Assembly (NCBI RefSeq): GCF_001422445.1
Contig: NZ_LMNA01000023.1
Span: 260,362-324,361, forward strand
Direction of reading: 5' to 3'
Length of the DNA: 64,000 bases
Source: Pseudorhodoferax sp. Leaf274
Lineage (GTDB): Bacteria; Pseudomonadota; Gammaproteobacteria; Burkholderiales; Burkholderiaceae_C
Notes under the pieces: model-generated
What the model was told of the DNA's origin: nothing
What the model saw: only the letters and a program-made list of their open reading frames with translations
Database searches by the model: none
Shown here: piece after piece, positions 36,288 through 45,571 of the stretch
How positions within the stretch are numbered: position 1 is the stretch's first letter
Layout: each line of letters opens with the position of its first letter
Translations under genes and position numbers: made by a program

Positions 36288-37198
36288 GCATCAAGCACTA
36301 CCTGCAGTTCAGCGACTTCGACGCGGCCGAGTACGCCTACCTGTTCGAGCGCGCCGCGCTCATCAAGCGCAAGTTCAAGGCCTACGAGAAGCACCACCCG
36401 CTCGTGGACCGCACGCTGGCCATGATCTTCGAGAAGGCCAGCACCCGCACGCGCGTGAGCTTCGAGGCCGGCATGTACCAGCTCGGCGGCAGCGTGGTCC
36501 ACCTGACCACGGGCGACAGCCAGCTGGGCCGCGCCGAGCCCATCGAGGACAGCGCCAAGGTCATCAGCCGCATGGTCGACCTGGTGATGATCCGTACCTA
36601 CGGCCAGGACAAGATCGACAGCTTCGCCGCGCACTCGCGCGTGCCCGTCATCAACGGCCTGACCAACGAGTTCCACCCCTGCCAGATCCTGGCCGACATC
36701 TTCACCTTCATCGAGCACCGCGGCTCGATTGCCGGCAAGACGGTGGCCTGGGTGGGCGACGGCAACAACATGGCCAACACCTGGCTGCAGGCCAGCGAGA
36801 TCCTGGGCTTCAAGGTCCATGTCAGCACGCCCAGCGGTTACGAGGTCGACCAGTCCATCGCCGGACTGCGGTCGAACGACAGCTACCAGGTCTTCCAGGA
36901 CCCGATGGCCGCCTGCGCCGGCGCCGACCTCGTGACCACGGACGTCTGGACCAGCATGGGCTACGAGGCCGAGAACGAGGCGCGCAAGAAGGCCTTCGCC
37001 GACTGGTGCGTGGACGAGGACATGATGAAGGTCGCCAAGCCCGATGCACTGTTCATGCACTGCCTGCCCGCGCACCGCGGCGAGGAGGTGCAGGCCGAGG
37101 TCATCGACGGGCCGCAGTCGGTGGTGTGGGAAGAGGCGGAGAACCGCATGCACGTGCAGAAGGCGCTGATGGAGTACCTGCTGCTGGGCAGGCTCTGA
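36284..37198 (+). CDS. argF: Ornithine carbamoyltransferase
   Basis: Anabolic transcarbamylase of 304 residues that makes citrulline from ornithine and carbamoyl phosphate. The carbamoyl-phosphate loop ASTRTRVSF (about residues 45-53), the HPCQ motif (FHPCQILAD) and the ornithine-site FMHCLPAHRGEEV are intact. It starts within the argD stop codon. Confidence 0.97.
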   Translation: MSIKHYLQFSDFDAAEYAYLFERAALIKRKFKAYEKHHPLVDRTLAMIFEKASTRTRVSFEAGMYQLGGSVVHLTTGDSQLGRAEPIEDSAKVISRMVDLVMIRTYGQDKIDSFAAHSRVPVINGLTNEFHPCQILADIFTFIEHRGSIAGKTVAWVGDGNNMANTWLQASEILGFKVHVSTPSGYEVDQSIAGLRSNDSYQVFQDPMAACAGADLVTTDVWTSMGYEAENEARKKAFADWCVDEDMMKVAKPDALFMHCLPAHRGEEVQAEVIDGPQSVVWEEAENRMHVQKALMEYLLLGRL

Positions 37199-37345
37199 GC
37201 CACCGCTCGCGCGCAGCATCCGCATTTCACGCCGCAGCCACGGCGTTCCGTCGCAATCCGCTCGCACCCCGGGCGCGCCGTTCCTACAGTGAATGCATCG
37301 AAAGCAACTGCCGCTTTCGATCCCTTCACCGTCTGGAGCCCCGCG

Positions 37346-37777
37346 ATGCCCGTTCTCTCCCGCCCTGTTCCTCGCGCCGCCGCCGCTGCCTTCCTGGCGC
37401 TGGCTGTCGGTACCGCCCACGCCGCCAACCTGACCGTCGAAGTGTCCGGCGCGCGCTCGCCGCAGGGCAGCGTCGCCGGCGCGCTGTTCACCAGCGCGAC
37501 CGGCTGGCTCAAGCCCGGACAGGCCGTGCAGGGCCAGTTCGTGCCGGCAACGGACAAGACCGTCCTGTTCTTCCGCGGCCTGGCGCCCGGCCGTCATGCA
37601 CTGTCCGTCTACCACGACGAGAACGGCAATGCCAAGCTGGACACCAACCCGATCGGCATGCCGATCGAGCCCTATGGCTTCAGCCGTGACGCGCAGGGTC
37701 GCATGGGGCCGCCCGCGTTCGATGACGCAGCAGTGGATGTGCAGGCCGACACCACGATCACCATCCAGCTGCGCTGA
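37346..37777 (+). CDS. Exported DUF2141 protein
   Basis: Periplasmic protein of 143 residues. Signal peptide up to about residue 26 (FLALAVGTAHAAN). The remainder is the DUF2141 beta-sandwich: LTVEVSGARSPQGSVAGALF, RGLAPGRHALSVYHDENGNAKLDTNPIGMPIEPYGFS. A GGAG-type ribosome site precedes ATG 37346, so the 19-residue longer ORF is not used. It lies 11 bases before the carotenoid-oxygenase-like gene, so the two are co-transcribed. Confidence 0.87.
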   Translation: MPVLSRPVPRAAAAAFLALAVGTAHAANLTVEVSGARSPQGSVAGALFTSATGWLKPGQAVQGQFVPATDKTVLFFRGLAPGRHALSVYHDENGNAKLDTNPIGMPIEPYGFSRDAQGRMGPPAFDDAAVDVQADTTITIQLR

Positions 37778-37788
37778 GGAGGATCGTG

Positions 37789-39303
37789 ATGGACCGCCGT
37801 GCCTTTGCCCGTTCCCTGTTGGGCGCCGCCGGCCTGTTGGCGCTGGGCGATGCGCCCGCCCGCGCCGCCGAGGCGCCCGATGCCTGGCAGGCCGCGTTCG
37901 ACGCGCGCCGCACCCAACAGCCCTGGCAGATGGGCTTCGAGGGCCTGCAGGCCGACGCCGCGCCCATGCCCCTGGAGATGCGCGGTCGCATTCCGCCCGC
38001 GCTGTACGGATCGTTCTACCGCAACGGCGCGGCGCGCCATGTACTGGGGGGCGAGCGCTACCACCACTGGTTCGACGGCGACGGCATGTTGCAGCAATAC
38101 CGGTTGGGCCCCCAGGGCGCTGTGCACAGCGGCCGCTTCGTACGGACCGGCAAATTCCTGGCGGACAGTGCAGCCGGCCGACCGGTGCGTGCTGCCTTCG
38201 GCACCAACCCGCCGGCGGCAGAGCCCATCCGCTCGGCCGATGCGCTCAACGTCGCCAACACCAGCGTGGTGTCCCACGGCGGCGAACTGCTGGCCTTGTG
38301 GGAGGGCGGTTCCGCCACGCGCATCGACGCGCAGACCCTGGAGACACGCGGCCTCAAGACCTGGACGCCCGAGTACGCCGGCATGCCGTTCTCCGCGCAC
38401 CCGCGCATCGGGCGCGATGGCAGCCTGTGGAACTTCGGCGTCAGCAGCGCCGCGGGCGTGCTCTCCATCTACCACGTGTCGCCCGACGGCCGCGATGTCC
38501 GCACGGCCAGCCTGCAGGTGCCCGACATCGCCATGGTCCACGACTTCGCAGTGACCGAGCGGCACCTGGTGTTCCTGCTGCCGCCCCTGGTGTTCGACCT
38601 GGAGCGCATGCGCGCGGGCCAGACCTTCGTGGCCAGCCACGTCTGGCGGCCCGAGATGGGCATGCGTGTGCTGGTGCTGCCCAAGGACCGGCTCGATGCG
38701 CCGCGCTGGTTCATGCTGCCCGCCGGCTTCGTGTTCCACATCGGCAACGCATGGGAGGACGCCCGCCGCGGGGTCATCCAGCTGGACTACATCCGCTCTC
38801 CCGACGCCTGGTGGGCGACCCAGGGTCTGCAGGACCTGATGCGCGGCCGGTACCAAAGCGCCGATCAGGCCGCGATGGCGCTCGTCACGCTGGACCTGCA
38901 ATCCGGCCAGGCGCGCCAGGAACTGCTGCCGCATGCGGCCGAGTTCCCGCGCGTGGACCCGCGCTTCGTCGGCCAGCGCACGCGCCACGTGCTGGTGGCC
39001 GAGCGCGTGGCCGCCGGCCCGCGGCCGGGCTTCGACGCGGTCACCCGCATCGACCTGCAGACGGGCCGCGCCGACCGCTACCGCTACGGCACCGAGGTGC
39101 TGGTCGAGGAGCACCTGTTCGTGCCGCGCGAAGGCAGGCCCGAAGGGCATGGCTGGGTGCTGGGCACCGCGCTGGATCTGCAGCGGCGCGCCATGCTGCT
39201 GTCGGTGTTCGACGCGCAGCACCTGGCGGACGGCCCCATCGCGCAAGGCGTGCTGCCGCGCGTGATGCCGATGGGGCTGCATGGGATCTTCGTGGCGGCG
39301 TGA
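37789..39303 (+). CDS. Tat-exported carotenoid cleavage oxygenase family protein
   Basis: Non-heme iron dioxygenase of the carotenoid oxygenase (RPE65/CCD/lignostilbene) family, 504 residues. The four iron-binding His are identifiable in order: SAHPRIG, MVHDFAVTE, FVFHIGNAW and MGLHGIF. N-terminal MDRRAFARSLLGAAGLLAL, ending ARAAEA, is a twin-arginine signal, unusual for this mostly cytosolic family, and suggests a folded iron enzyme in the periplasm. GAGGAGG precedes ATG 37789. Substrates could be apocarotenoids or stilbene/styryl phenols. Confidence 0.88.
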   Translation: MDRRAFARSLLGAAGLLALGDAPARAAEAPDAWQAAFDARRTQQPWQMGFEGLQADAAPMPLEMRGRIPPALYGSFYRNGAARHVLGGERYHHWFDGDGMLQQYRLGPQGAVHSGRFVRTGKFLADSAAGRPVRAAFGTNPPAAEPIRSADALNVANTSVVSHGGELLALWEGGSATRIDAQTLETRGLKTWTPEYAGMPFSAHPRIGRDGSLWNFGVSSAAGVLSIYHVSPDGRDVRTASLQVPDIAMVHDFAVTERHLVFLLPPLVFDLERMRAGQTFVASHVWRPEMGMRVLVLPKDRLDAPRWFMLPAGFVFHIGNAWEDARRGVIQLDYIRSPDAWWATQGLQDLMRGRYQSADQAAMALVTLDLQSGQARQELLPHAAEFPRVDPRFVGQRTRHVLVAERVAAGPRPGFDAVTRIDLQTGRADRYRYGTEVLVEEHLFVPREGRPEGHGWVLGTALDLQRRAMLLSVFDAQHLADGPIAQGVLPRVMPMGLHGIFVAA

Positions 39304-39392
39304 CGCGGTGCCCTACAGTCGGGACCACCGCGGCCGGCGTGCGCGACGTCCTGCCCGAGACGCCGAACTGCGTCTGGATGGGACGCCGGTCA

Positions 39393-39827
39393 ATGATGAA
39401 GCGAAGAGACGTGCTGCTTGCAGCCTTGGGGACTGCCGGATTCGCCGCCAGCGCGGCCGATGCCCGACCGGCAACGCCGGCGTGGGCCTGGATCTACGGC
39501 GAATGGCGTTCGGACGTCGAACGGTCCATGGCGCATTTCACCTTCCAGGGCAAGCGGCCGACCCAAGAGAACCTGGCGAGGATCGCCAGCATGTTCGGCC
39601 ACATGACGCACGTGATCTCTCCCGGGAAGTTCACTGTGGTCTCCCGGACCAACGACATGGAGCATCGGGAGACCTATCCCTTCCGTGTCGCGCGCCACAC
39701 CGCCAGCAGCACCACCCTCACGTTCGAGGACGCATCCGCGTTGCCCGAGTTGACCTTGTACAAGGGCGACGGGTTCTACCTTGTTCGCGTCGGTGCGAAC
39801 TTCGAGTACTTCAGCAAGGTCGCGTGA
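39393..39827 (+). CDS. Small exported protein, function unknown
   Basis: A 144-residue protein with a twin-arginine-like signal (MMKRRDVLLAALGTAGFAAS, ending ADARP). The mature part, containing WIYGEWRSDVERSMAHFTFQ, RTNDMEHRETYPFRVARH and GDGFYLVRVGANFEYF, looks like a small beta-barrel of lipocalin type but I do not recognise a family. Weak ribosome site; 89 bases after the carotenoid-oxygenase-like gene with no terminator between. Confidence 0.65.
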   Translation: MMKRRDVLLAALGTAGFAASAADARPATPAWAWIYGEWRSDVERSMAHFTFQGKRPTQENLARIASMFGHMTHVISPGKFTVVSRTNDMEHRETYPFRVARHTASSTTLTFEDASALPELTLYKGDGFYLVRVGANFEYFSKVA

Positions 39828-39898
39828 TCCGCGGCTGCCACGGGCCAGAGCGGTCATTCGCCATGTGACCGGGGGCACGCCCGCTCCGCGCGCTGCGG

Positions 39899-40348
39899 CT
39901 ACGGCGCCAGCGTCTTCTTCATGTGGGCCAGGTAGTGGCCCTGGACATAGTCGTCGATGCGTCCGAACTCCTCGTAGCCTTGCCGCACGTAGAAGGCACG
40001 GGCTTGCCATGCGAAGGTGGTCAGCGTTGCATGGCGGGCGCCCATGTCGATTGCTTGGCGTTCTGCGGTTGCGAGCAAGCGGCGGCCCAGGCCCTGGTGC
40101 CGCGCCGCCTCGTCCACGAAGAGCAGTTCGACAGTGAGCCAGTGCAGGAACACGAATCCCCGCAATCCGCCGACGAGCTCGCCGCCGGCATTCTTCGCGC
40201 TGACCCAGATCGGCTGCGTCTGGCCATACTCGCCGATGACGCGGTAGTTGAACTGCCGCATGCGGCGGCCCAATTCGCCGGAATGGACTTCCTCGGCCGT
40301 GGGGGTGTAGATCTCGAAATCGGGCACGGTTGTGCGATGGGTGACCAT
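39899..40348 (-). CDS. GNAT-family N-acetyltransferase
   Basis: Acetyl-CoA-dependent acetyltransferase of 149 residues. Motif A is LTVELLFVDEAARHQGLGRRLLATAERQA, with the acetyl-CoA pyrophosphate loop Q-G-L-G; motif B contains AFYVRQGYEEFGRID. Start ATG 40348 lies 17 bases after the phosphotransferase stop, so the two form a small operon. Acceptor unknown. Confidence 0.87.
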   Translation of the reverse strand: MVTHRTTVPDFEIYTPTAEEVHSGELGRRMRQFNYRVIGEYGQTQPIWVSAKNAGGELVGGLRGFVFLHWLTVELLFVDEAARHQGLGRRLLATAERQAIDMGARHATLTTFAWQARAFYVRQGYEEFGRIDDYVQGHYLAHMKKTLAP

Positions 40349-40365
40349 CTCGCTCTTCCAGCCGT

Positions 40366-41400
40366 TCAGGCCAGCAACTCCAGGCAGCGCAAGTCTTCGA
40401 CGGCCTGCACGGTCCGGGTCAGTTGCGGCCACCAGACGTAAGCGGACATGCCCCGTTCAAAACGCGCCAGTGGCGTGCGCAGATGGAGCAACACCGCGAG
40501 GCGGTAGTCGTCCTGGAGCGCTTGGCGCGAGCAGCCGGGCATGTCGCAGGCAGCGGCCGCGGCGTGGTACCGGTCCAGCAGGTGGTTCTCGAAGCGCTGG
40601 CGAACCCCGCGATCCCATTGCAGGGCCATCATGTACGCAAGGTCCCAAACTCCCGGACCCCGTTGCCAGGCGTCCCAGTCGATGAGCTTCGGTGTCCCAG
40701 GAATGCCTGCGCGCGGCAGCATCCAGTTCCACACGTGCGCATCGCCATGGACGAGCGTGATGCCCTGCATCGACGCAGCCCGATCGACAAGAGACGGGTA
40801 CCTGGACAGGAAGCGCGCATAGGTCTCTCGCGTGCCCGGGGCCAAGGCGTCGCCCGCCTCCGTGAACAGGCGCTCGCATGCCGCATCGAGCCAAGCCGAC
40901 GTCCGAAGCCGATCCGAAAGCGAGGGGCAGGTGGCTTGCCAGCTGTCTGTCTTTTGTCCGGCTGCATGGAAGCGTGCCAATGCTTCGACGATGCTGGTGC
41001 TGCGCGCGAGCGTCGGTGGCAACGGCGCCTGGCTGGGCCGTTCGTGCGATGCGGACAGGTCTTCCATCAGCAGCCATGTGCGCCCGGTTGGCTCGTCGAT
41101 GCCGCCGGCAAATACCGTGGGAATCGAAGCGCAGTCCAGGTGTTGCGCGATGTTGTCGTAGAACGGCCATTCCAGCTGGCCGAAGCCGGCATGTGACACC
41201 TTCAGGATGGCGCGCGTGGGCGCGCCGGTCGGCGGGTCCCACGTCAGCGTCACGCCGACCAGGTCTGACAGGTAGCCGGGAGCATCGACGTCGCGGATGC
41301 ACGACGACAGCAGTCTCGCGCCATCGGTCTGGCGTTTGCGTTCGATGTGTTTCGACAGGAACGCCGGTTCGAGAAGGCGCGTTGCAAGCAATGGGTCCAT
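40366..41400 (-). CDS. Aminoglycoside-phosphotransferase-fold (APH) protein
   Basis: Kinase-like protein of 344 residues. Catalytic loop LVHGDAHVWNWML and metal-binding PKLIDWDAWQRGP are intact, and TRAILKVSH holds the ATP-anchoring Lys. The family includes antibiotic kinases, homoserine and choline kinases and many uncharacterised small-molecule kinases. This one resembles the 'ecdysteroid-kinase-like/phosphotransferase' type rather than resistance enzymes. ATG 41400 is 11 bases after the S9 peptidase stop. Confidence 0.85.
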   Translation of the reverse strand: MDPLLATRLLEPAFLSKHIERKRQTDGARLLSSCIRDVDAPGYLSDLVGVTLTWDPPTGAPTRAILKVSHAGFGQLEWPFYDNIAQHLDCASIPTVFAGGIDEPTGRTWLLMEDLSASHERPSQAPLPPTLARSTSIVEALARFHAAGQKTDSWQATCPSLSDRLRTSAWLDAACERLFTEAGDALAPGTRETYARFLSRYPSLVDRAASMQGITLVHGDAHVWNWMLPRAGIPGTPKLIDWDAWQRGPGVWDLAYMMALQWDRGVRQRFENHLLDRYHAAAAACDMPGCSRQALQDDYRLAVLLHLRTPLARFERGMSAYVWWPQLTRTVQAVEDLRCLELLA

Positions 41401-41411
41401 CGTGTGTTGGC

Positions 41412-43367
41412 TCAAAACAGCCAAGCCCCCAGCTGGTAGTAATCGAACCCGCTGCTGCGCCCGCCCAGGCAACTGGCGAGGAAGTCCTCCGTCTTGCGGT
41501 ACATCGCCAGGTTGTTGTTCCATTTCTGGTTGCCGTGGCCATCGCCCTGGAACGTCAGGTACTCGACCGGCTTGCCGGCCGCGCGCAGCGCGGCCACCAT
41601 GCGCTCGGACTGGTCCAGCTTGACCCGCGCGTCGTTGACGCCGTGCATGATGAGGATGGGGCGGGTGGCCCGGTCTGCGCGGTACAGCGGCGACTTGTCG
41701 CGCATGCGCTGCAGGTCTTCCGGGCGATCTGGATCGCCGACGAAGCGCACCCACCAGGGCTTGCCAAGCTCCCAGTACGGCGGCGCGTTCTGCAGCAGGC
41801 TGCCCAGGTCGCTCATGCCGACCACGTCGACCGCGCAGGCAAACACTTCGGGCGTGAACGTGGCGCCGACCAGCGCGGAATACCCACCGTAGCTGGCGCC
41901 GTAGATGGCCACGCGGCCCGGGTCTGCCACGCCGGCGTCCACGGCCCAGCGCACGCCGTCGACCAGGTCGTCGTGCATCCGCCCGGCGAACTCGCCGATC
42001 GCTTTCTCCATGAAGGCGCGGCCGTAGCCGCTGGAGCCGCGGTAGTTCAGTTGCAGCACCGCATAGCCGCGGTTGGCCAGGAACTGCTGCAGCGCGCGGT
42101 TCGTCGCACCGTTGCCCCAGCGGTCGCGCTGCCACGGGCCGCCGTGCACCAGCAACGCCATGGGCAGTTGGCGTGGGGCCACGCCGGGCGGCAACGTGAG
42201 ATAGCCGTGCAGCGCGAGGCCATCGCGGCTGGTCACGGTGATGGGCCGGGTGGACGCCAGCTCCGTGTCGACCATGCTCAGGCTGCTCTCGCCGAGCAGC
42301 TGCGCCGGCTGGTCGCCGCGCAGCAGGTAGCTGCGGCTGCCACGGTCCGTGGTCACGGTGGCGACGAACACGGTTTCGCTGTCGTCCATGCTTGCGATCT
42401 GCACGTCGGCCGGCTTGCCGTCGGCCAGTGTGTCCAGGCGGCGGGCGAGGGCGTCGTCCAGAACGCGGCGGGCCGGATAGCCGGGCATCGCGTGGATGAC
42501 CAGCGGCTGTTGCGTCTTGCGGCTCAGCACCACGCTGTCCAGGTCCACGTCGGGGTCGGCATGGACCATGTCCTCGGTCCCGGTGTCCAGGTCGAAACGC
42601 ACCAGCGCCAGCTTGTCCCGGCCACGATTGGACAGCGCCCATGCCTGGCGGCCATCCTCCTGCAAGCCGAACAGGATGACGGTGTCCCAACGGCTCCATT
42701 GCGCCAGATCGCGCCAAGGCTGGCCATCGGCCGCCGGCCGCTGCAGATGACCCTGCGTGCCATCGAGGGTGACCCGGGCCAGCGTGCGGCCCTTGCGGTC
42801 CACGCCCCACCAGCCCACGTTGCCCGGGTTGGTCTGCAGCAGTGTGCGTGCGCCGGTGCGCGCGTCGATACGGTACAGGTCGAAGACCTTCTTGTCGCGC
42901 AGGTTGGAGCTGACGACGAAGTCCGCCGTACCGTCCACCGGCATGACGATGTGCGACGTGGTGCGCGCGAAAGGCGTCAGGTCCAGCGCCTCGGTGGACG
43001 GGCCGTCGGCCGCCACGGCGTGCACGCGCATGTCTTCGTCGCCGCCACGGTCGGCCACGATGGCCAGGATGCTGCTGTCGGCGCTCCAGCGCAGCGTGCG
43101 TCCCCGCATGCGCACGGCCTTGGCGTCGTCCGCGTCCAGCGACTTGATCCACACCGCCGGCGATACGCCATCGGTGCCGAACCAGGCGATCTTGCGGCCA
43201 TCGGGCGAAACGCGGTATCCGCCGCTGGATTGGCGGTTGGCCACGAAATCGCGCACCGGGACCAGGGCAGGCAGCGCCGCCTCGCGCAACGCCGGGTGCG
43301 TGGGGGCGACTGTGCAACCCGCCAGCGCCGTGGCCGCCAACGCCAAAACCATCCATGTGCTCCGCAT
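41412..43367 (-). CDS. S9 family (prolyl oligopeptidase type) peptidase, lipoprotein
   Basis: Membrane-anchored serine peptidase of 651 residues. Lipoprotein signal with lipobox LAGC at about residues 15-18. An N-terminal beta-propeller with WD-like RVSPDGRKIAWFGTDG repeats precedes an alpha/beta-hydrolase domain. Nucleophile in IYGASYGGYSA, Asp in MHGVNDARVKLDQ and His in GDGHGNQKW complete the triad. AAGGAGA precedes the ATG. Divergent from a two-component system, sharing a 115-base promoter with a QseB/PmrA-like box. Confidence 0.92.
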   Translation of the reverse strand: MRSTWMVLALAATALAGCTVAPTHPALREAALPALVPVRDFVANRQSSGGYRVSPDGRKIAWFGTDGVSPAVWIKSLDADDAKAVRMRGRTLRWSADSSILAIVADRGGDEDMRVHAVAADGPSTEALDLTPFARTTSHIVMPVDGTADFVVSSNLRDKKVFDLYRIDARTGARTLLQTNPGNVGWWGVDRKGRTLARVTLDGTQGHLQRPAADGQPWRDLAQWSRWDTVILFGLQEDGRQAWALSNRGRDKLALVRFDLDTGTEDMVHADPDVDLDSVVLSRKTQQPLVIHAMPGYPARRVLDDALARRLDTLADGKPADVQIASMDDSETVFVATVTTDRGSRSYLLRGDQPAQLLGESSLSMVDTELASTRPITVTSRDGLALHGYLTLPPGVAPRQLPMALLVHGGPWQRDRWGNGATNRALQQFLANRGYAVLQLNYRGSSGYGRAFMEKAIGEFAGRMHDDLVDGVRWAVDAGVADPGRVAIYGASYGGYSALVGATFTPEVFACAVDVVGMSDLGSLLQNAPPYWELGKPWWVRFVGDPDRPEDLQRMRDKSPLYRADRATRPILIMHGVNDARVKLDQSERMVAALRAAGKPVEYLTFQGDGHGNQKWNNNLAMYRKTEDFLASCLGGRSSGFDYYQLGAWLF

Positions 43368-43413
43368 CGTCTTCTCCTTCTTGTCGAGCGGTGGAGATGC
43401 TAGCGGCGGGCGG

Positions 43414-43430
43414 CTTAAGGATTGCCAAAG
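43414..43430. promoter_or_regulatory. QseB/PmrA-like box between the S9 peptidase and the response regulator
   Basis: CTTAAG-GATTG-CCAAAG at 43414-43430 resembles the direct-repeat box of PmrA/QseB-type regulators (two TTAAG-like halves, five bases apart), with the second half degenerate. It lies 47 bases before the peptidase start and 53 bases before the regulator start, suiting auto-regulation and control of the peptidase. Confidence 0.45.
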
Positions 43431-43482
43431 ATGCAGGTCCGCACGGGCCGGATCGCGGCGCCCCAGCGCCACAATCGTGGCG

Positions 43483-44136
43483 ATGCATGTGCTTCTCATC
43501 GAAGACGACCTGGACCTGGGCCGCGCGTTGCAGTCCGCGCTGCGCGTGGAAGGCCTCAGCAGCGAATGGCGGCGCCGGGCGGTGGACGTGCCGCGCGAGG
43601 TCGACGCCAGCGTGGACTGCGTGCTGCTGGACCTGGCCTTGCCCGACGGCTCCGGGCTCGACCTCCTGCTGCGCTGGCGGCGCGAGGGCGTGCTGGTGCC
43701 GGTCATCGTCATCACCGCGCGCTCGGCCGTGGCCGACCGGCTGGCGGGGCTGGACGGCGGGGCCGACGACTTCGTCGTCAAGCCATTCGCCACCGAGGAG
43801 CTGATCTCGCGCATCCGCGCCGTGCTGCGCCGCGCGGCGCGCCAGGCCAGCGAACGCTGGGTGCTGGGGCCGCTGGTCGTCGAGCCGCGGCGGCGCCGCG
43901 TCACGCGCGAGGGCGTGGCGGTGCCGCTGTCGCCGCGCGAATTCCAGATCCTGCTGGAGCTGGCGCGCGAACCCGGCACGGTGCTGGCCAAGGGCCTGCT
44001 ATCGCAGCGCCTCGAACCGCTGGGCGAGCCGCTGGACTTCAGCGCGCTGGAAGTGCACATCTCCAACCTGCGCCGCAAGATCGGCCCCGACGCGATCCAG
44101 ACCGTGCGCGGGGTCGGGTACGTGCTGTCGGCATGA
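43483..44136 (+). CDS. OmpR/QseB-type response regulator
   Basis: Two-component transcription factor of 217 residues. Receiver domain with acidic pair IEDD at residues 6-9, phosphoacceptor Asp at about residue 50 (VLLDLALPDG), Thr in VIVITAR and Lys in DDFVVKPF. C-terminal winged helix (LSPREFQILLELAREPG, DFSALEVHISNLRRKIG, IQTVRGVGYVL). Its stop overlaps the kinase start (ATGA). Closest in style to QseB/TctD regulators. Confidence 0.94.
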   Translation: MHVLLIEDDLDLGRALQSALRVEGLSSEWRRRAVDVPREVDASVDCVLLDLALPDGSGLDLLLRWRREGVLVPVIVITARSAVADRLAGLDGGADDFVVKPFATEELISRIRAVLRRAARQASERWVLGPLVVEPRRRRVTREGVAVPLSPREFQILLELAREPGTVLAKGLLSQRLEPLGEPLDFSALEVHISNLRRKIGPDAIQTVRGVGYVLSA

Positions 44137-45523
44137 AGCGCCTTGTCGCCTGGTTGGCCGAACCCACGCTGGTACGGCGCAGCACCTGGTCGGTGCTGCT
44201 GGCGTTCGTCGTGGTGTGGATGGTGCTGCTGGGCTACAACTACGCGTTGAACCGCCATGCGCTGGCGACCGGCCCGAACCTGCAGAAATTCGGCCACGCG
44301 TTGGCTGGCGCGCTGGCGGACATCAAGGATGCGGACCAGGCGCGTGTCACGCTGGCGGCCTCGGCGCGCTGGATCAACGAGCGGCGCGCGCACGACGAGC
44401 GGTTCACGGGCCACTACCGGTTCGCGCTGGCCGATGGGGACGGCCGGACCGTCTACGCATCGCCGGGCTTCGCAGCCGACGCAGCGCGCCCCGCGGACCC
44501 GATCACGCACGCCGACATCGACGGCGTGCCCCACCGGATCTTTCAAGCCGGCGCGGGACGCTGGACGCTGCGGATCGCGGAGCCCCGGCGCATGACGTCG
44601 GACTTCCTGGCCTACAACGCGCGCAACCTGCTGCCCTACCTGCTCCTGGCCTCTCCCATTGTGCTGCTGGCCGTCTGGCTGTCCGTGCGCAACGGCCTGC
44701 GGCCGCTGCAGGTATTGGCCGACCGCATCCGCAGCCGCACGGTGGGCGACCTGCAGCCGGTCGGCTTCGACGCGCGGCACCGCGAGCTGCTGCCGCTGGT
44801 GCACTCGCTCGACGACCTGCTGGCCAGTGCACGCCACAAGCTCGCGCGCGAGCGCGCCTTCGTGCAGGACGCGGCCCACGAACTGCGCACGCCGCTGGCC
44901 GTGGTCGCCGCGCAGGCGCACGTGCTGGCGCGCTCGCAGGATGCGCGGGAACGCGCGTTGGCCGCACCGCAGCTCGAACAGGCCGTGCTGCGCGCGGCCC
45001 ACCTGGCGCAGCAGCTGCTGGAGTTGGCCCGGCTCGACGAGGCACAGCGGCCGCCGGCCGAACCGGCAGACCTGGCCGCGCTGCTGCGCGAGACATTGGC
45101 CGAAGCTTTCCCGGCGGCACGCGCGCGCCGCATCGAGCTGGCCCTGGAGGCGCCGAGCACCTGCACCGGCCTGCGGATCCCATGGTCGTGCGCTCGATCG
45201 CCACCAACCTCGTGGACAACGCGGTCCGCTACAGCGGCGCGGGCAGCCAGGTGCGTGCCACGCTCGCGGGCCTGGCCTCCGGCGGCTGGTCGCTGGCCGT
45301 GCAGGACGACGGCGTGGGCATCGCGCCGGCCGAGCACGAACGCGTGTTCGAGCGCTTCTACCGCGGCGCCGGCCAGGCGGAATCGGGCGCCGGCCTGGGC
45401 CTGGCCATCGTGCGCCAGGCCGCGCTGCGCCTGGGCGGCAGCGTGCGGGTTGCCGAGGGCTTGCACGGCCGCGGCGTGGGGCTGCTCGTCGAGGTGCCGG
45501 CCGTCCCCGGCGCGCGCTCCTAA
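44133..45523 (+). pseudogene. Sensor histidine kinase with a frameshift in front of the ATPase domain
   Basis: Kinase partner of the OmpR-type regulator. Frame 1 encodes a membrane segment (about residues 18-37), a sensor region, a second membrane segment (near 168-188), HAMP and the HisKA domain with phosphoacceptor His near residue 249 (DAAHELRTPLAVV). At about 45174-45176 the sense switches by one base: the ATPase domain (MVVRSIATNLVDNAVRYSG, DDGVGIAP, GAGLGLAIVRQAALRLGG) is in the -1 frame and ends at 45523. A single lost G in a G-run (CTGCGG before ATCCC) would explain it. Unrepaired, frame 1 gives a kinase without ATP domain. A sequencing error is possible. Confidence 0.8.
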
Positions 45524-45571
45524 AATCCGGCCCGCCGCGCGGGGGCTCCGGTGCGCCGTGGCGCGCTCCCT

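Noticed and set aside
40366-41400. Antibiotic-resistance aminoglycoside kinase
   Set aside because: Only the general APH-fold motifs are present; nothing points to a known resistance family, and no resistance or mobility genes surround it.
41412-45002. Extension of the S9 peptidase frame upstream to 45002
   Set aside because: The lipoprotein signal and ribosome site fix the start at 43367; the extension is antisense to the response regulator and kinase.
45182-45523. A separate gene for the ATPase domain of the histidine kinase
   Set aside because: There is no ribosome site, and the sequence joins perfectly to the upstream kinase domain after a one-base correction.
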